From contig CALKAL010000002.1 in the NCBI GenBank assembly GCA_937983065.1, positions 1-7,379 of the forward strand: a stretch of DNA of 7,379 bases. Reading direction: 5' to 3'. The notes beneath the pieces are model-generated. The model did not search any database and was not told the origin of the DNA. It was given only the letters and a program-made list of their open reading frames with translations. Of this stretch, positions 1 to 6,094 are shown one piece after another. Position 1 is the stretch's first letter; every line of letters begins with the position of its first letter. The translations under genes were made by a program, and so were the position numbers. Source of the stretch: an uncultured Bacillaceae bacterium (lineage in GTDB: Bacteria > Bacillota > Bacilli > Bacillales > Alkalibacillaceae).

Positions 1-204
1 GTACTCTTCTTTTAAACTTTCAATTTCTGATGCTTGATCACCTTCTGATGGATCAGTATCAAATTCCTCATTCTCGTTGTCACTATCTTCAACAATCTCG
101 TTCTCACCAATTGTCGTTTCCTCTTCGTTTTCTTCATTTGCATCATTACAACCTGCCATTAATATTAATGTAAAACTACACAATATCAACAGTCTTATTT
201 TCAC
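1..204 (-). CDS. Acidic lipoprotein, N-terminal part (runs off the left edge)
   Basis: I translated this gene directly; it has 68 codons before the window ends and its C-terminus is missing. It opens with a short positive N-terminus (VKIR), a hydrophobic stretch at residues 4-16 and a lipobox LMAGC with the lipidated cysteine at residue 19. This is a type II signal peptide, so the product should be anchored to the outer face of the cytoplasmic membrane. The mature part begins with a linker very rich in Glu, Asp and Asn (about residues 20-68), typical of tethers in Bacillus lipoproteins; no functional domain is visible. I chose the GTG start because AAGGGGG lies 6 nt upstream. An in-frame ATG at 222 would add six residues but has no Shine-Dalgarno site. 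Function unknown. It has its own promoter region and is separated from the upstream operon by a terminator. Confidence 0.72.
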   Translation of the reverse strand, partial: MKIRLLILCSFTLILMAGCNDANEENEEETTIGENEIVEDSDNENEEFDTDPSEGDQASEIESLKEEY

Positions 205-210
205 ACAAAT

Positions 211-217
211 CCCCCTT
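211..217 (-). promoter_or_regulatory. Shine-Dalgarno site fixing the lipoprotein GTG start
   Basis: AAGGGGG on the minus strand lies 6 nt before the GTG at 204. The competing ATG at 222 sits upstream of this site and has only AT-rich sequence before it, so this site favours the GTG. Confidence 0.65.
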
Positions 218-220
218 TTC

Positions 221-234
221 ATTAATCGATTAAT
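221..234. promoter_or_regulatory. Perfect 14-bp palindrome in the lipoprotein leader
   Basis: ATTAATCGATTAAT is a perfect inverted repeat with no spacer. It lies about where transcription from the proximal promoter candidate would begin and just upstream of the ribosome binding site, a position suited to an operator. It is AT-rich and short, so chance is a real alternative. No regulator is assigned. Confidence 0.35.
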
Positions 235-240
235 TCATAA

Positions 241-270
241 TTTATCGTAGATGATTCCTTTTTTTGTCAA
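241..270 (-). promoter_or_regulatory. Proximal sigma-A promoter candidate for the lipoprotein gene
   Basis: A consensus -35 box TTGACA (265-270) is followed after 18 bp by GATAAA (241-246), which matches 4 of 6 bases of the -10 consensus. The expected start of transcription is about 234, giving a leader of roughly 30 nt before the GTG. The -35 box is excellent and the -10 box is mediocre. Confidence 0.5.
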
Positions 271-274
271 AACT

Positions 275-303
275 ATTATAGTTTAAATATTTTGAATTGT
301 AAA
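275..303 (-). promoter_or_regulatory. Distal sigma-A promoter candidate for the lipoprotein gene
   Basis: TTTACA (298-303), a 17-bp spacer and a perfect TATAAT (275-280) read on the minus strand. Transcription would start near 268, giving a leader of about 64 nt. It lies just upstream of the proximal promoter candidate, so the gene may have tandem promoters. Confidence 0.65.
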
Positions 304-360
304 GAGTGACTAAAGTGATTTTATCGACTTAGTTCGGATCTGGATAGTGCCTCACTTTGA

Positions 361-460
361 TATTTGAGCATAAATCTCGTAATTTGAGCATAAATCCTGG
401 AATTTGAGCATAAACCCTGAAATTTGAGCATAAATCAAAAAATTTGAGCATAAACTTATT
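361..460. repeat. Five tandem 20-bp repeats with an invariant 13-bp core
   Basis: Five units start at 361, 381, 401, 421 and 441 with an exact 20-bp period. Each contains the identical core ATTTGAGCATAAA, followed by a variable 7-bp spacer (for example TCCTGGA, CCCTGAA). A constant core with free spacers and strict phasing looks more like an array of binding sites or a dispersed intergenic repeat than slipped-strand duplication. The array lies between the operon terminator and the lipoprotein promoters. From memory, similar arrays occur between genes in other Bacillus genomes and are sometimes mis-called as small proteins, because a 20-bp period cycles through all three frames. Function unknown. 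Confidence 0.9.
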
Positions 461-466
461 CCCCTC

Positions 467-503
467 AAAAAATAAACAGGATGACAATCCATTAGTCATC
501 CTG
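467..503 (-). terminator. Rho-independent terminator of the regulator/DUF3870 unit
   Basis: A perfect 9-bp stem, CAGGATGAC (minus strand, 495-503) with GTCATCCTG (477-485), encloses a 9-nt loop. A U-rich tail (TTTATTTTTT on the minus strand, 467-476) follows directly. The first arm is formed by the last three sense codons (Gln-Asp-Asp) of the DUF3870 gene, and the stop codon lies in the loop. Confidence 0.88.
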
Positions 504-824
504 CACTTTAATTTTTCCCATTTGAATTTCGTATTGTTTGTATAAATCTTTCATTGCGGAGGCGAGAGCATTACCCGCTTTTCCTAAGTAATGTTCATGG
601 ATAGCTTCGACTGGGGCTTCAACGCCGTCTTTTAAGCTGTACCCCTTTAATATTTGGCTAATAAATTCCCTGCCGTGTTCCGTTGCTAATGTACAATTTG
701 CTTCGACGATGACCCCGTATTTTTTATCAATTTCGGCGGTAATCGTTAAAGTTTCGTACATATTTTGCGCTGCCATTCCTGATGGTAGTTTCGCATGGCC
801 TGCAATAAAAAAAGTGTTTGTCAT
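492..824 (-). CDS. DUF3870 domain-containing protein
   Basis: A small cytoplasmic protein of 110 residues without a signal peptide or membrane segment. The whole length reads as a DUF3870 protein: an N-terminal FIAGHAKLP strand motif (residues 6-14), a central TLTITAEIDKKYG/EANCTLATEHG block (about 25-51) and a C-terminal helical part with HYLGKAGNALASAMKDLYKQ (78-97). The family has no established biochemical role that I know of. Its start lies 11 nt after the IclR stop, with GGAGGAG 5 nt before the ATG and touching the IclR stop codon, so the two genes are probably translationally linked. The neighbourhood suggests a part in lysine/2-oxoadipate catabolism or in sensing its intermediates, but this is inference from position only. 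Confidence 0.8.
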   Translation of the reverse strand: MTNTFFIAGHAKLPSGMAAQNMYETLTITAEIDKKYGVIVEANCTLATEHGREFISQILKGYSLKDGVEAPVEAIHEHYLGKAGNALASAMKDLYKQYEIQMGKIKVQDD

Positions 825-829
825 GTTTT

Positions 830-836
830 CTCCTCC
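830..836 (-). promoter_or_regulatory. Ribosome binding site overlapping the IclR stop codon
   Basis: GGAGGAG lies 5 nt before the DUF3870 ATG (822-824), and its first G is the last base of the IclR TAG (836-838). The arrangement supports cotranscription and reinitiation by ribosomes that finish the regulator gene. Confidence 0.75.
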
Positions 837-1591
837 TACTTGATGTAGCCTAACGAACGGGAAATTTGTTCTGCCGTATTTTCCGTTTCTTCTTTTATAT
901 ATTGTAAATTATCTTTTTCAAAATAGGAAGATAATCCGCTAACAGTTAGGGCGGCGACCATTTTTTTCTGATGATTATAAATCGGGTAAGACACTCCTGT
1001 TGTATTTAAATCTTGCTCATCAACACTAATCGCATACCCTTTTTCACGGATGTCGTTTAATTCTTTCACCAGCTTTTGTTTATCAATTTGTTCATTGTTT
1101 AATGTTGTTAATGGTCCTCTTAAAACAGTGGCGCGCTCATCATCATTCATATACGCTAACAACAATTTCGGGCCAGATCCTATATATAGCGGGACACTTT
1201 TACCAACCTTCGTATAAAGACGAATCGCTCGATTACTTTCCACTTTATCGATATAAATCGCATGTTCATCATGGGCAATAACGATGTGGACCGCCTCGTT
1301 AACTTTTTGAACGAGCTCTTCCATATACGGTTTTGCAACTTGAGTTAATTCTAATTGGTCGGAAACTAAGCTGCCTAGTTCTAATAATTTTAATCCGAGT
1401 CGATATTTGCTATCATGCTCACTTTCCTTCGTTTTAATGAGAAAACCACAATAATGTAATGAGCTTAAGAGACGATAAGCAGTCGGTTTAGGTAGCCCTG
1501 ACTGTTCAGCAATTTCCTTTAACGATAACTCTTGAACTTCTTCTGAAAATAATTCTAGTAAACTTAATGCTTTAATCACACTCTGGTTCAT
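836..1591 (-). CDS. IclR-family transcriptional regulator
   Basis: The 251-residue protein has the usual IclR length and two-domain layout. Residues 1-65 form a winged helix-turn-helix: QSVIKALSLLELF, then LSLKEIAEQSGLPKPTAYRL with the recognition helix around 33-45, then a wing ending SKYRLGLKLLELG. Residues about 75-248 form the GAF-like effector-binding domain, with IDKVES, a GSGPKLLLAY segment (138-147) and GVSYPIYNHQ near the end. IclR proteins usually bind small organic acids and control adjacent catabolic genes. It follows the lysine-catabolic operon, is separated from it by a hairpin, and shares a transcript with the DUF3870 gene. I infer that it controls the operon, probably at the palindrome at 7301-7317; the effector might be lysine, 2-aminoadipate or 2-oxoadipate. 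GAGGGG lies 8 nt before the ATG. Confidence 0.92.
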   Translation of the reverse strand: MNQSVIKALSLLELFSEEVQELSLKEIAEQSGLPKPTAYRLLSSLHYCGFLIKTKESEHDSKYRLGLKLLELGSLVSDQLELTQVAKPYMEELVQKVNEAVHIVIAHDEHAIYIDKVESNRAIRLYTKVGKSVPLYIGSGPKLLLAYMNDDERATVLRGPLTTLNNEQIDKQKLVKELNDIREKGYAISVDEQDLNTTGVSYPIYNHQKKMVAALTVSGLSSYFEKDNLQYIKEETENTAEQISRSLGYIK

Positions 1592-1620
1592 TGCTTATGC
1601 CCCTCTTCAATAAATACGTC

Positions 1621-1649
1621 TGTATAAAATAGTCCGTTCAGCTATTAAA
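1621..1649 (-). promoter_or_regulatory. Weak promoter candidate for the IclR gene
   Basis: TTTAAT (1644-1649), a 17-bp spacer and TATACA (1621-1626) give a poor to moderate sigma-A match about 30 bp upstream of the start codon. The 130-bp gap (1592-1721) otherwise holds only AT-rich sequence and the hairpin at 1685-1711. The regulator could instead depend on read-through from the operon. Confidence 0.3.
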
Positions 1650-1684
1650 ATTTATATTTCACCCCGAAAAAACAATTATGTATG

Positions 1685-1711
1685 AAAACCCCCCTGCTAA
1701 AGTGCAGAGGG
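1685..1711 (-). terminator. Terminator-like hairpin after the lysine dehydrogenase gene
   Basis: On the minus strand CCCTCTGC (1704-1711) pairs with GCAGGGGG (1690-1697) around a 6-nt loop. This gives 8 bp with one U-G pair and a GC-rich stem. Only four Ts follow directly after one G (1685-1688), so termination may be partial and allow some read-through into the IclR gene. It begins 11 nt after the stop codon. Confidence 0.68.
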
Positions 1712-1721
1712 ATTTGATCAA

Positions 1722-2870
1722 TTATTTTACTTTTTCATTAATGTAAACACCGCGTTTTGCCATTTCTTCGATGTATTCTTTACCTGGGACGATGTTTTCT
1801 GGTGCGTGAACACCTCGTTTAGTAATCGTTCCATTTCCAATCATTTGCGCTACGACGGAAATCGTATTCGCTGTTGCCTGAGCCATTGCTGTGACGTTAT
1901 TTTCACGGTCTTTAAAAGTGGTCATTTCATATTCATAAACTGTTTCTTTACCATCTTTTATCCCACCGACAACGACTCTTAGTAAAACTGCGTCATCTTT
2001 ATCACCGAGTTCAACAATTGGATCGATTGCTTTTAAGACGACTTCACGCGGTTTCACTTTAACCCCATTTACTTCCACTTCATAATCGTTACGCGTTAAA
2101 TTGAGGTCAACGAGTAACTGAAATTTCTCCGCATGGCCTCGATAACGAATTGTTTTATATTCTAGCGTATCGACATGAGGGAAAGAACGCGGTAAAGTCG
2201 ATGTTCCCCCTGATGTGTGGAACGCTTCTAACGGACCGAATTTATCGAAATGAAGCTGTTCGATTTCAGATAAAGACGGTACTTCAACCTTTTCGCCATT
2301 ACGAATAATTAATGATGGATCTGTATAATGGTCAAATAATCCTTCCATCGAAAAGACGTGGTTGTACTCAATTGGAGGCTCTGGTTGAACAGGAATTCCA
2401 CCGACGTACAGTTTAATCGATTTCAACTCATCTAATTGACTTGCTCCATAGCCAGATAAAATATTAATCATCCCGGGTGCAACACCTAAGTCTGGAATAA
2501 GTGTTACTTGTTTCGCTTGTGCATCTTCATTGTATTCTAGTACTTTGTCAGTAATATGGCCGATATGACCACCTAAATCGACGGAATGAACACCCGCTTC
2601 AATCGCTGTTTTTGCGACAATTTCGTTAAAGCTATAAAACAAAGCATTAATAACGACATCATATTGGCTAATGAACGCCTTTAGTTCTTCTTCATTACTC
2701 GCGTCAACTCGATAAGCTTTTAATTTACTAGAGTTTAAGTTTTTGACGACTTGCTCGGCTCGATCTAAATCGATATCGGATAAACCTACTTCGGATACCC
2801 CTTCGCTTCTTGCTAAATCTCTTGCCGCTTCTTTCCCCATTAATCCTGAACCTAAAACTGCTACTTTCAT
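1722..2870 (-). CDS. lysDH: L-lysine 6-dehydrogenase-like (saccharopine dehydrogenase family)
   Basis: Predicted to oxidise the epsilon-amino group of L-lysine with NAD+, giving 2-aminoadipate 6-semialdehyde (which cyclises to piperideine-6-carboxylate), ammonia and NADH in the cytoplasm. The 382-residue protein starts with a Rossmann dinucleotide site, VLGSGLMG (GxGxxG at 7-12), and an Asp after strand 2 (SDID, 31-34) that favours NAD+. Further blocks are INALFYSFNE (74-83), VDLGGHIGH (97-105), IPDLGVAPGMINILSGYGA (125-143) and the substrate-domain stretch HTSGGTSTLPRSFP (218-231). The sequence closely resembles, as I recall it, the characterised Geobacillus stearothermophilus lysine 6-dehydrogenase, more than true saccharopine reductases. 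AGGAGGGG lies 7 nt before the ATG, and the gap to the aldehyde dehydrogenase stop is 35 nt. The neighbouring aldehyde dehydrogenase fits as the next enzyme. Generic saccharopine dehydrogenase activity is the main alternative. Confidence 0.85.
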   Translation of the reverse strand: MKVAVLGSGLMGKEAARDLARSEGVSEVGLSDIDLDRAEQVVKNLNSSKLKAYRVDASNEEELKAFISQYDVVINALFYSFNEIVAKTAIEAGVHSVDLGGHIGHITDKVLEYNEDAQAKQVTLIPDLGVAPGMINILSGYGASQLDELKSIKLYVGGIPVQPEPPIEYNHVFSMEGLFDHYTDPSLIIRNGEKVEVPSLSEIEQLHFDKFGPLEAFHTSGGTSTLPRSFPHVDTLEYKTIRYRGHAEKFQLLVDLNLTRNDYEVEVNGVKVKPREVVLKAIDPIVELGDKDDAVLLRVVVGGIKDGKETVYEYEMTTFKDRENNVTAMAQATANTISVVAQMIGNGTITKRGVHAPENIVPGKEYIEEMAKRGVYINEKVK

Positions 2871-2905
2871 TGAAATTCCCCTCCTATGTCTAAAAAAAGT
2901 TTTGC

Positions 2906-4408
2906 TTACTCAACGTCGATTTGGGCACGCTGTAGCTTTCCACTAAAGTCAACGTAAACGGCTTTCCACTCAGTGAATACATCTAATGCGGCTTGACCTG
3001 AATCACGGTGACCGTTTCCAGTTCCTTTCGTTCCACCAAATGGTAAGTGGATCTCAGCACCTGTTGTTCCAGCGTTCACGTAAACAATTCCTGTATCTAA
3101 ATCTCTTTGAGCTGTGAAAACTTTATTCACATCTTGTGTAAAGATTGAGCTTGATAATCCGTAAGAGACACCGTTATTCACTTCAATCGCCTCTTCTAAA
3201 CTGCTCACCGGAATAACCGATAAAACAGGTCCGAAAATTTCTTCCTGAGCAATGCGCATGTCAGCTTTTACATCAGTAAATAATGTCGGTGCGTAGAAAT
3301 AACCTTTACCGTATTCACCATCCGTTAAGACATTTCCACCAGCTAACAGTTTAGCGCCTTCGTCAACACCGATTTTGACGTATTTTTCAATTTTCTCTAA
3401 TGCTGGCTCATTAATGATCGGTCCCATTTGGTTTCCTTCAACGAGTCCGTCACCGATTTTTACATTAGGAATTTCTTCTAAGAGACGTTTCTCTAGTTCA
3501 TCTTTAACACTTTCATGAACAATCACACGGCTACATGCTGTACAGCGTTGTCCACTCGTTCCGTATGCACTCCAAATAATACCTTGAACAGCGAGGTCTA
3601 AATCCGCATCATCCATGACGATAACAGCGTTTTTACCTCCCATTTCAAGGGAAACTTTTTTAAGTAAACGTCCACATTTGCTAGCGATGTCACGGCCGAC
3701 TTCATTAGATCCTGTAAATGAAATAACCCGGATGTCCTCATGCTCGACCATCGCATCACCAACTTCAGAGCCTGAACCGAAGACGACGTTCACAACTCCT
3801 TTAGGTAGACCTGCTTCTTCAAAAATTTTCGCCATTTCATAAGCCATTAGTGGTGTTTCAGATGCTGGCTTCCAAACGACCGCATTACCTGCTACAATCG
3901 CTGGGAACGACTTCCACGTTGCAATCGCAATTGGGAAGTTCCACGGTGTAATAATTCCGACAACCCCAACTGGAGAACGGACACTCATCGCAAATTTATT
4001 TTTTAATTCTGCAGGTGTTGTTTCGCCAAATAAACGACGCCCCTCTCCTGCCATGTAAAACGCCATGTCGATTCCTTCTTGCACTTCACCACGAGCTTCT
4101 TCGAGTACTTTACCGTTTTCTAACGTTAAAATTTTAGATAACTCTTCTTTTCTTTGCTTCATAATGTAGCCGACTTGATAAAGCACTTCAGCACGTTGTG
4201 GAGCTGGTACGAGTGCCCACTCTTTTTGCGCCGCTTTTGCTACATCAACAGCACGGTTCACATCATCATTTGACGATAGCGGAACTTTAACAATTTCCTC
4301 TCCATTCGCTGGATTTGTCACAGATGCATACTTTCCTGTTGACGTTTCAACCCACTCACCGTTAATAAAGTTTTTAAGCTTTTCTTCCTTAATTAATTGA
4401 CTCATCAT
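2906..4408 (-). CDS. NAD(P)-dependent aldehyde dehydrogenase, probably for 2-aminoadipate semialdehyde
   Basis: A complete 500-residue class-I-type aldehyde dehydrogenase. Key residues are visible: Asn157 in TPWNFP (oxyanion hole), Lys180 in VWKPAS (cofactor ribose), FTGS at 231-234, the general base Glu255 in LEMGGKN, the nucleophile Cys289 in GTSGQRCTACSR, and EEIFGPVLS near 389-397. Three features recall antiquitin (ALDH7A1), the 2-aminoadipate semialdehyde dehydrogenase: a GEVQE motif (107-111), Arg288 directly before the catalytic Cys, and an anchor-loop motif GTTGAEI (447-453). Next to a lysine 6-dehydrogenase, the likely reaction is 2-aminoadipate semialdehyde to L-2-aminoadipate. It might also oxidise glutarate semialdehyde. 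Other semialdehyde dehydrogenases share parts of these motifs, so the substrate is inferred. Two ATGs are adjacent; the first (4408) is 7 nt from GGAGG and is preferred. It starts 21 nt after the ThDP enzyme. Confidence 0.93.
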   Translation of the reverse strand: MMSQLIKEEKLKNFINGEWVETSTGKYASVTNPANGEEIVKVPLSSNDDVNRAVDVAKAAQKEWALVPAPQRAEVLYQVGYIMKQRKEELSKILTLENGKVLEEARGEVQEGIDMAFYMAGEGRRLFGETTPAELKNKFAMSVRSPVGVVGIITPWNFPIAIATWKSFPAIVAGNAVVWKPASETPLMAYEMAKIFEEAGLPKGVVNVVFGSGSEVGDAMVEHEDIRVISFTGSNEVGRDIASKCGRLLKKVSLEMGGKNAVIVMDDADLDLAVQGIIWSAYGTSGQRCTACSRVIVHESVKDELEKRLLEEIPNVKIGDGLVEGNQMGPIINEPALEKIEKYVKIGVDEGAKLLAGGNVLTDGEYGKGYFYAPTLFTDVKADMRIAQEEIFGPVLSVIPVSSLEEAIEVNNGVSYGLSSSIFTQDVNKVFTAQRDLDTGIVYVNAGTTGAEIHLPFGGTKGTGNGHRDSGQAALDVFTEWKAVYVDFSGKLQRAQIDVE

Positions 4409-4429
4409 TACTTTCCCTCCATATATTAA

Positions 4430-6094
4430 TTACTTATTTCTTAGCTCTTCTATCGTTGCACTGACAGATATTTGTTCGGGATCTGTCATCACTTCAATGA
4501 CGGATGGTTTTTCATTTTTCATCGCTTCAACCAATGCTAACTCAAATTCGGAAATGTCATTAACGTGATACCCTATAGCACCGAGGGAGTTTGCTAAATC
4601 AGAAAAACGAACATCCCCTAAATCTGTCCCGACAACTCGGTGTGGATAGTGCATTTCTTGGTGCATCCGAATTGTACCATACATTTGGTTATTAAAAACG
4701 ATGCTTATAACTGGTATATTATGACGAGCAGCTGTTTCAAGCTCTTGAACCGTCATCATATAACCACCATCCCCTGATAAAGAAACGACTGTACGATCCT
4801 TTTGGCCAAGCTTTGCCCCAATTGCAGCAGGCAAACCATAGCCCATCGCACCTGATGTTGGCCCGACATACGTATTTTTTTCATTAAATTGATAAAAGGA
4901 ATGCAACCAGCCCGCAAAATTTCCCGCATCATTCGTAATGATCGTATCTTTCGGTAAATGTTTTTCCATGAGCGCGATGATGTGACGGTTAATTGGTGCC
5001 TGTTCATCAATTGGTTTTGAAACGATTTCTTCATACGCTTGACGTCGTTCCGTTGCCCATGATTGCCAGTTTTGATTAATTTCAAGCTTATTTAATTCCT
5101 TTAAAGCCTCGTTAGCATCCGCTAAAACACCAATATCAGGTGAATATACTTTACCAATTTCAGTTCCTTCAATATCAATATGAATTAACTTGTGCTCATT
5201 ATGAATAAGCGTATAATCTTGGGTAGTTATTTCTGAAAAACGCGTTCCTATAGCTATTATAACATCCGCATCTTCAGCCGTTTGTTTTACTTTCGGGCTC
5301 GTACCTAATCCTAAATGCCCACAAAACAACGGATGCGAATGTGGAAATACGTCATGTCTTCTAAACGCAGCGAGGACAGGGATGTTATTTTTTTCGGCAA
5401 ATTGTTTTAATAAATCCTCACTACCAGACAGCTTCACACCACCGCCTGCGATTATGACTGGCTGTTTCGCATCGTTTAACATCTCATAAATATTGTTAAG
5501 TTCATCTTTTGACGGACGTGGTTTTGATTTATGAAATGGTGTTTTAAAAGTCATCTCGCTTTTTTCCACTAACATATCCTCTGGTAAAGCAATAACGACT
5601 GGACCTGGTCGACCAGATTGTGCGATTCGAAAGGCGCGGTGCATAATCTCTGGCACCCGCTCACTATCTTTAATTTCAAAAGTCCATTTCGCTAAATGTT
5701 TAAACATCTCATCTAAATCAACTTCTTGGAATCCTTCTCTTCCTCGGACTTTACTATGGACTTGGCCGAGTAAGACGATCATCGGTGTCGAGTCTTGCTT
5801 TGCGGTATGAATGCCGATCGAAAGGTTCGTCGCTCCAACACCCCGTGTCGCCATAACAACGCCTGGCTTTCCGGATGCTTTTCCATATCCTTCAGCCATA
5901 AACGCAGCGCCACCTTCATGCCTTGTCGTAATGAGCTCAATCGATTCCGCATCATGTATCGCATCTAATACGGGTAAAAAACTTTCGCCAGGCACTGTGA
6001 AAACCTTCTCAACGCCTTCACGCTTTAAGCTTTCTACAATCCCTTCCCCACCTGTTAAAGTCATGGTGTTCTTTACAGATGTCAATTGCTCCAT
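4430..6094 (-). CDS. ThDP-dependent enzyme, acetolactate synthase-like; candidate 2-oxoadipate decarboxylase
   Basis: The 554-residue protein has the three-domain layout of the acetolactate synthase/2-oxoacid decarboxylase family. The N-terminal pyrimidine domain (about 10-180) carries the catalytic Glu60 in TTRHEGGAA and a GFQEVD segment (121-126). A central domain lies at about 195-335. The C-terminal pyrophosphate domain has the ThDP/Mg2+ motif starting at GDG (441-443) and ending at Asn468-Asn469. True acetohydroxyacid synthases have a GMVRQWQ-type segment after the Asn pair; here it reads MYGTIRMHQ, so the key Trp is missing, and no regulatory-subunit gene lies beside it. The substrate is therefore not pyruvate condensation by default. 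Its start codon directly abuts the aminotransferase stop (no gap), which suggests it uses that enzyme's product, 2-oxoadipate if the operon handles lysine. Sulfoacetaldehyde acetyltransferase-like or acyloin-forming activities are alternatives. Confidence 0.88.
   Translation of the reverse strand: MEQLTSVKNTMTLTGGEGIVESLKREGVEKVFTVPGESFLPVLDAIHDAESIELITTRHEGGAAFMAEGYGKASGKPGVVMATRGVGATNLSIGIHTAKQDSTPMIVLLGQVHSKVRGREGFQEVDLDEMFKHLAKWTFEIKDSERVPEIMHRAFRIAQSGRPGPVVIALPEDMLVEKSEMTFKTPFHKSKPRPSKDELNNIYEMLNDAKQPVIIAGGGVKLSGSEDLLKQFAEKNNIPVLAAFRRHDVFPHSHPLFCGHLGLGTSPKVKQTAEDADVIIAIGTRFSEITTQDYTLIHNEHKLIHIDIEGTEIGKVYSPDIGVLADANEALKELNKLEINQNWQSWATERRQAYEEIVSKPIDEQAPINRHIIALMEKHLPKDTIITNDAGNFAGWLHSFYQFNEKNTYVGPTSGAMGYGLPAAIGAKLGQKDRTVVSLSGDGGYMMTVQELETAARHNIPVISIVFNNQMYGTIRMHQEMHYPHRVVGTDLGDVRFSDLANSLGAIGYHVNDISEFELALVEAMKNEKPSVIEVMTDPEQISVSATIEELRNK

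Noticed and set aside
309..333. Small hairpin (ACTAA/TTAGT with a bulge) between the repeats and the lipoprotein promoters
   Set aside because: The stem is short, bulged and has no U-rich tail or conserved context, so it is not a credible terminator or RNA element.
329..451. A 40-codon minus-strand frame across the tandem repeats (begins MLKFFDLCSN)
   Set aside because: The peptide is just the 20-bp repeat read through three frames, giving MLK, LCSN and YAQI blocks. It lies downstream of a strong terminator. A GAGGGG 9 nt upstream is the only support, so I treat it as a repeat artefact.
361..460. CRISPR array
   Set aside because: The 13-bp core and 7-bp spacers are far too short for CRISPR repeats and spacers, and no cas gene is present.
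1646..1661. Possible second IclR site before the IclR gene (minus strand TGAAATATAAATTTTA)
   Set aside because: Only the left half resembles the operon palindrome; the right half is degenerate and the region is AT-rich, so chance similarity is likely.
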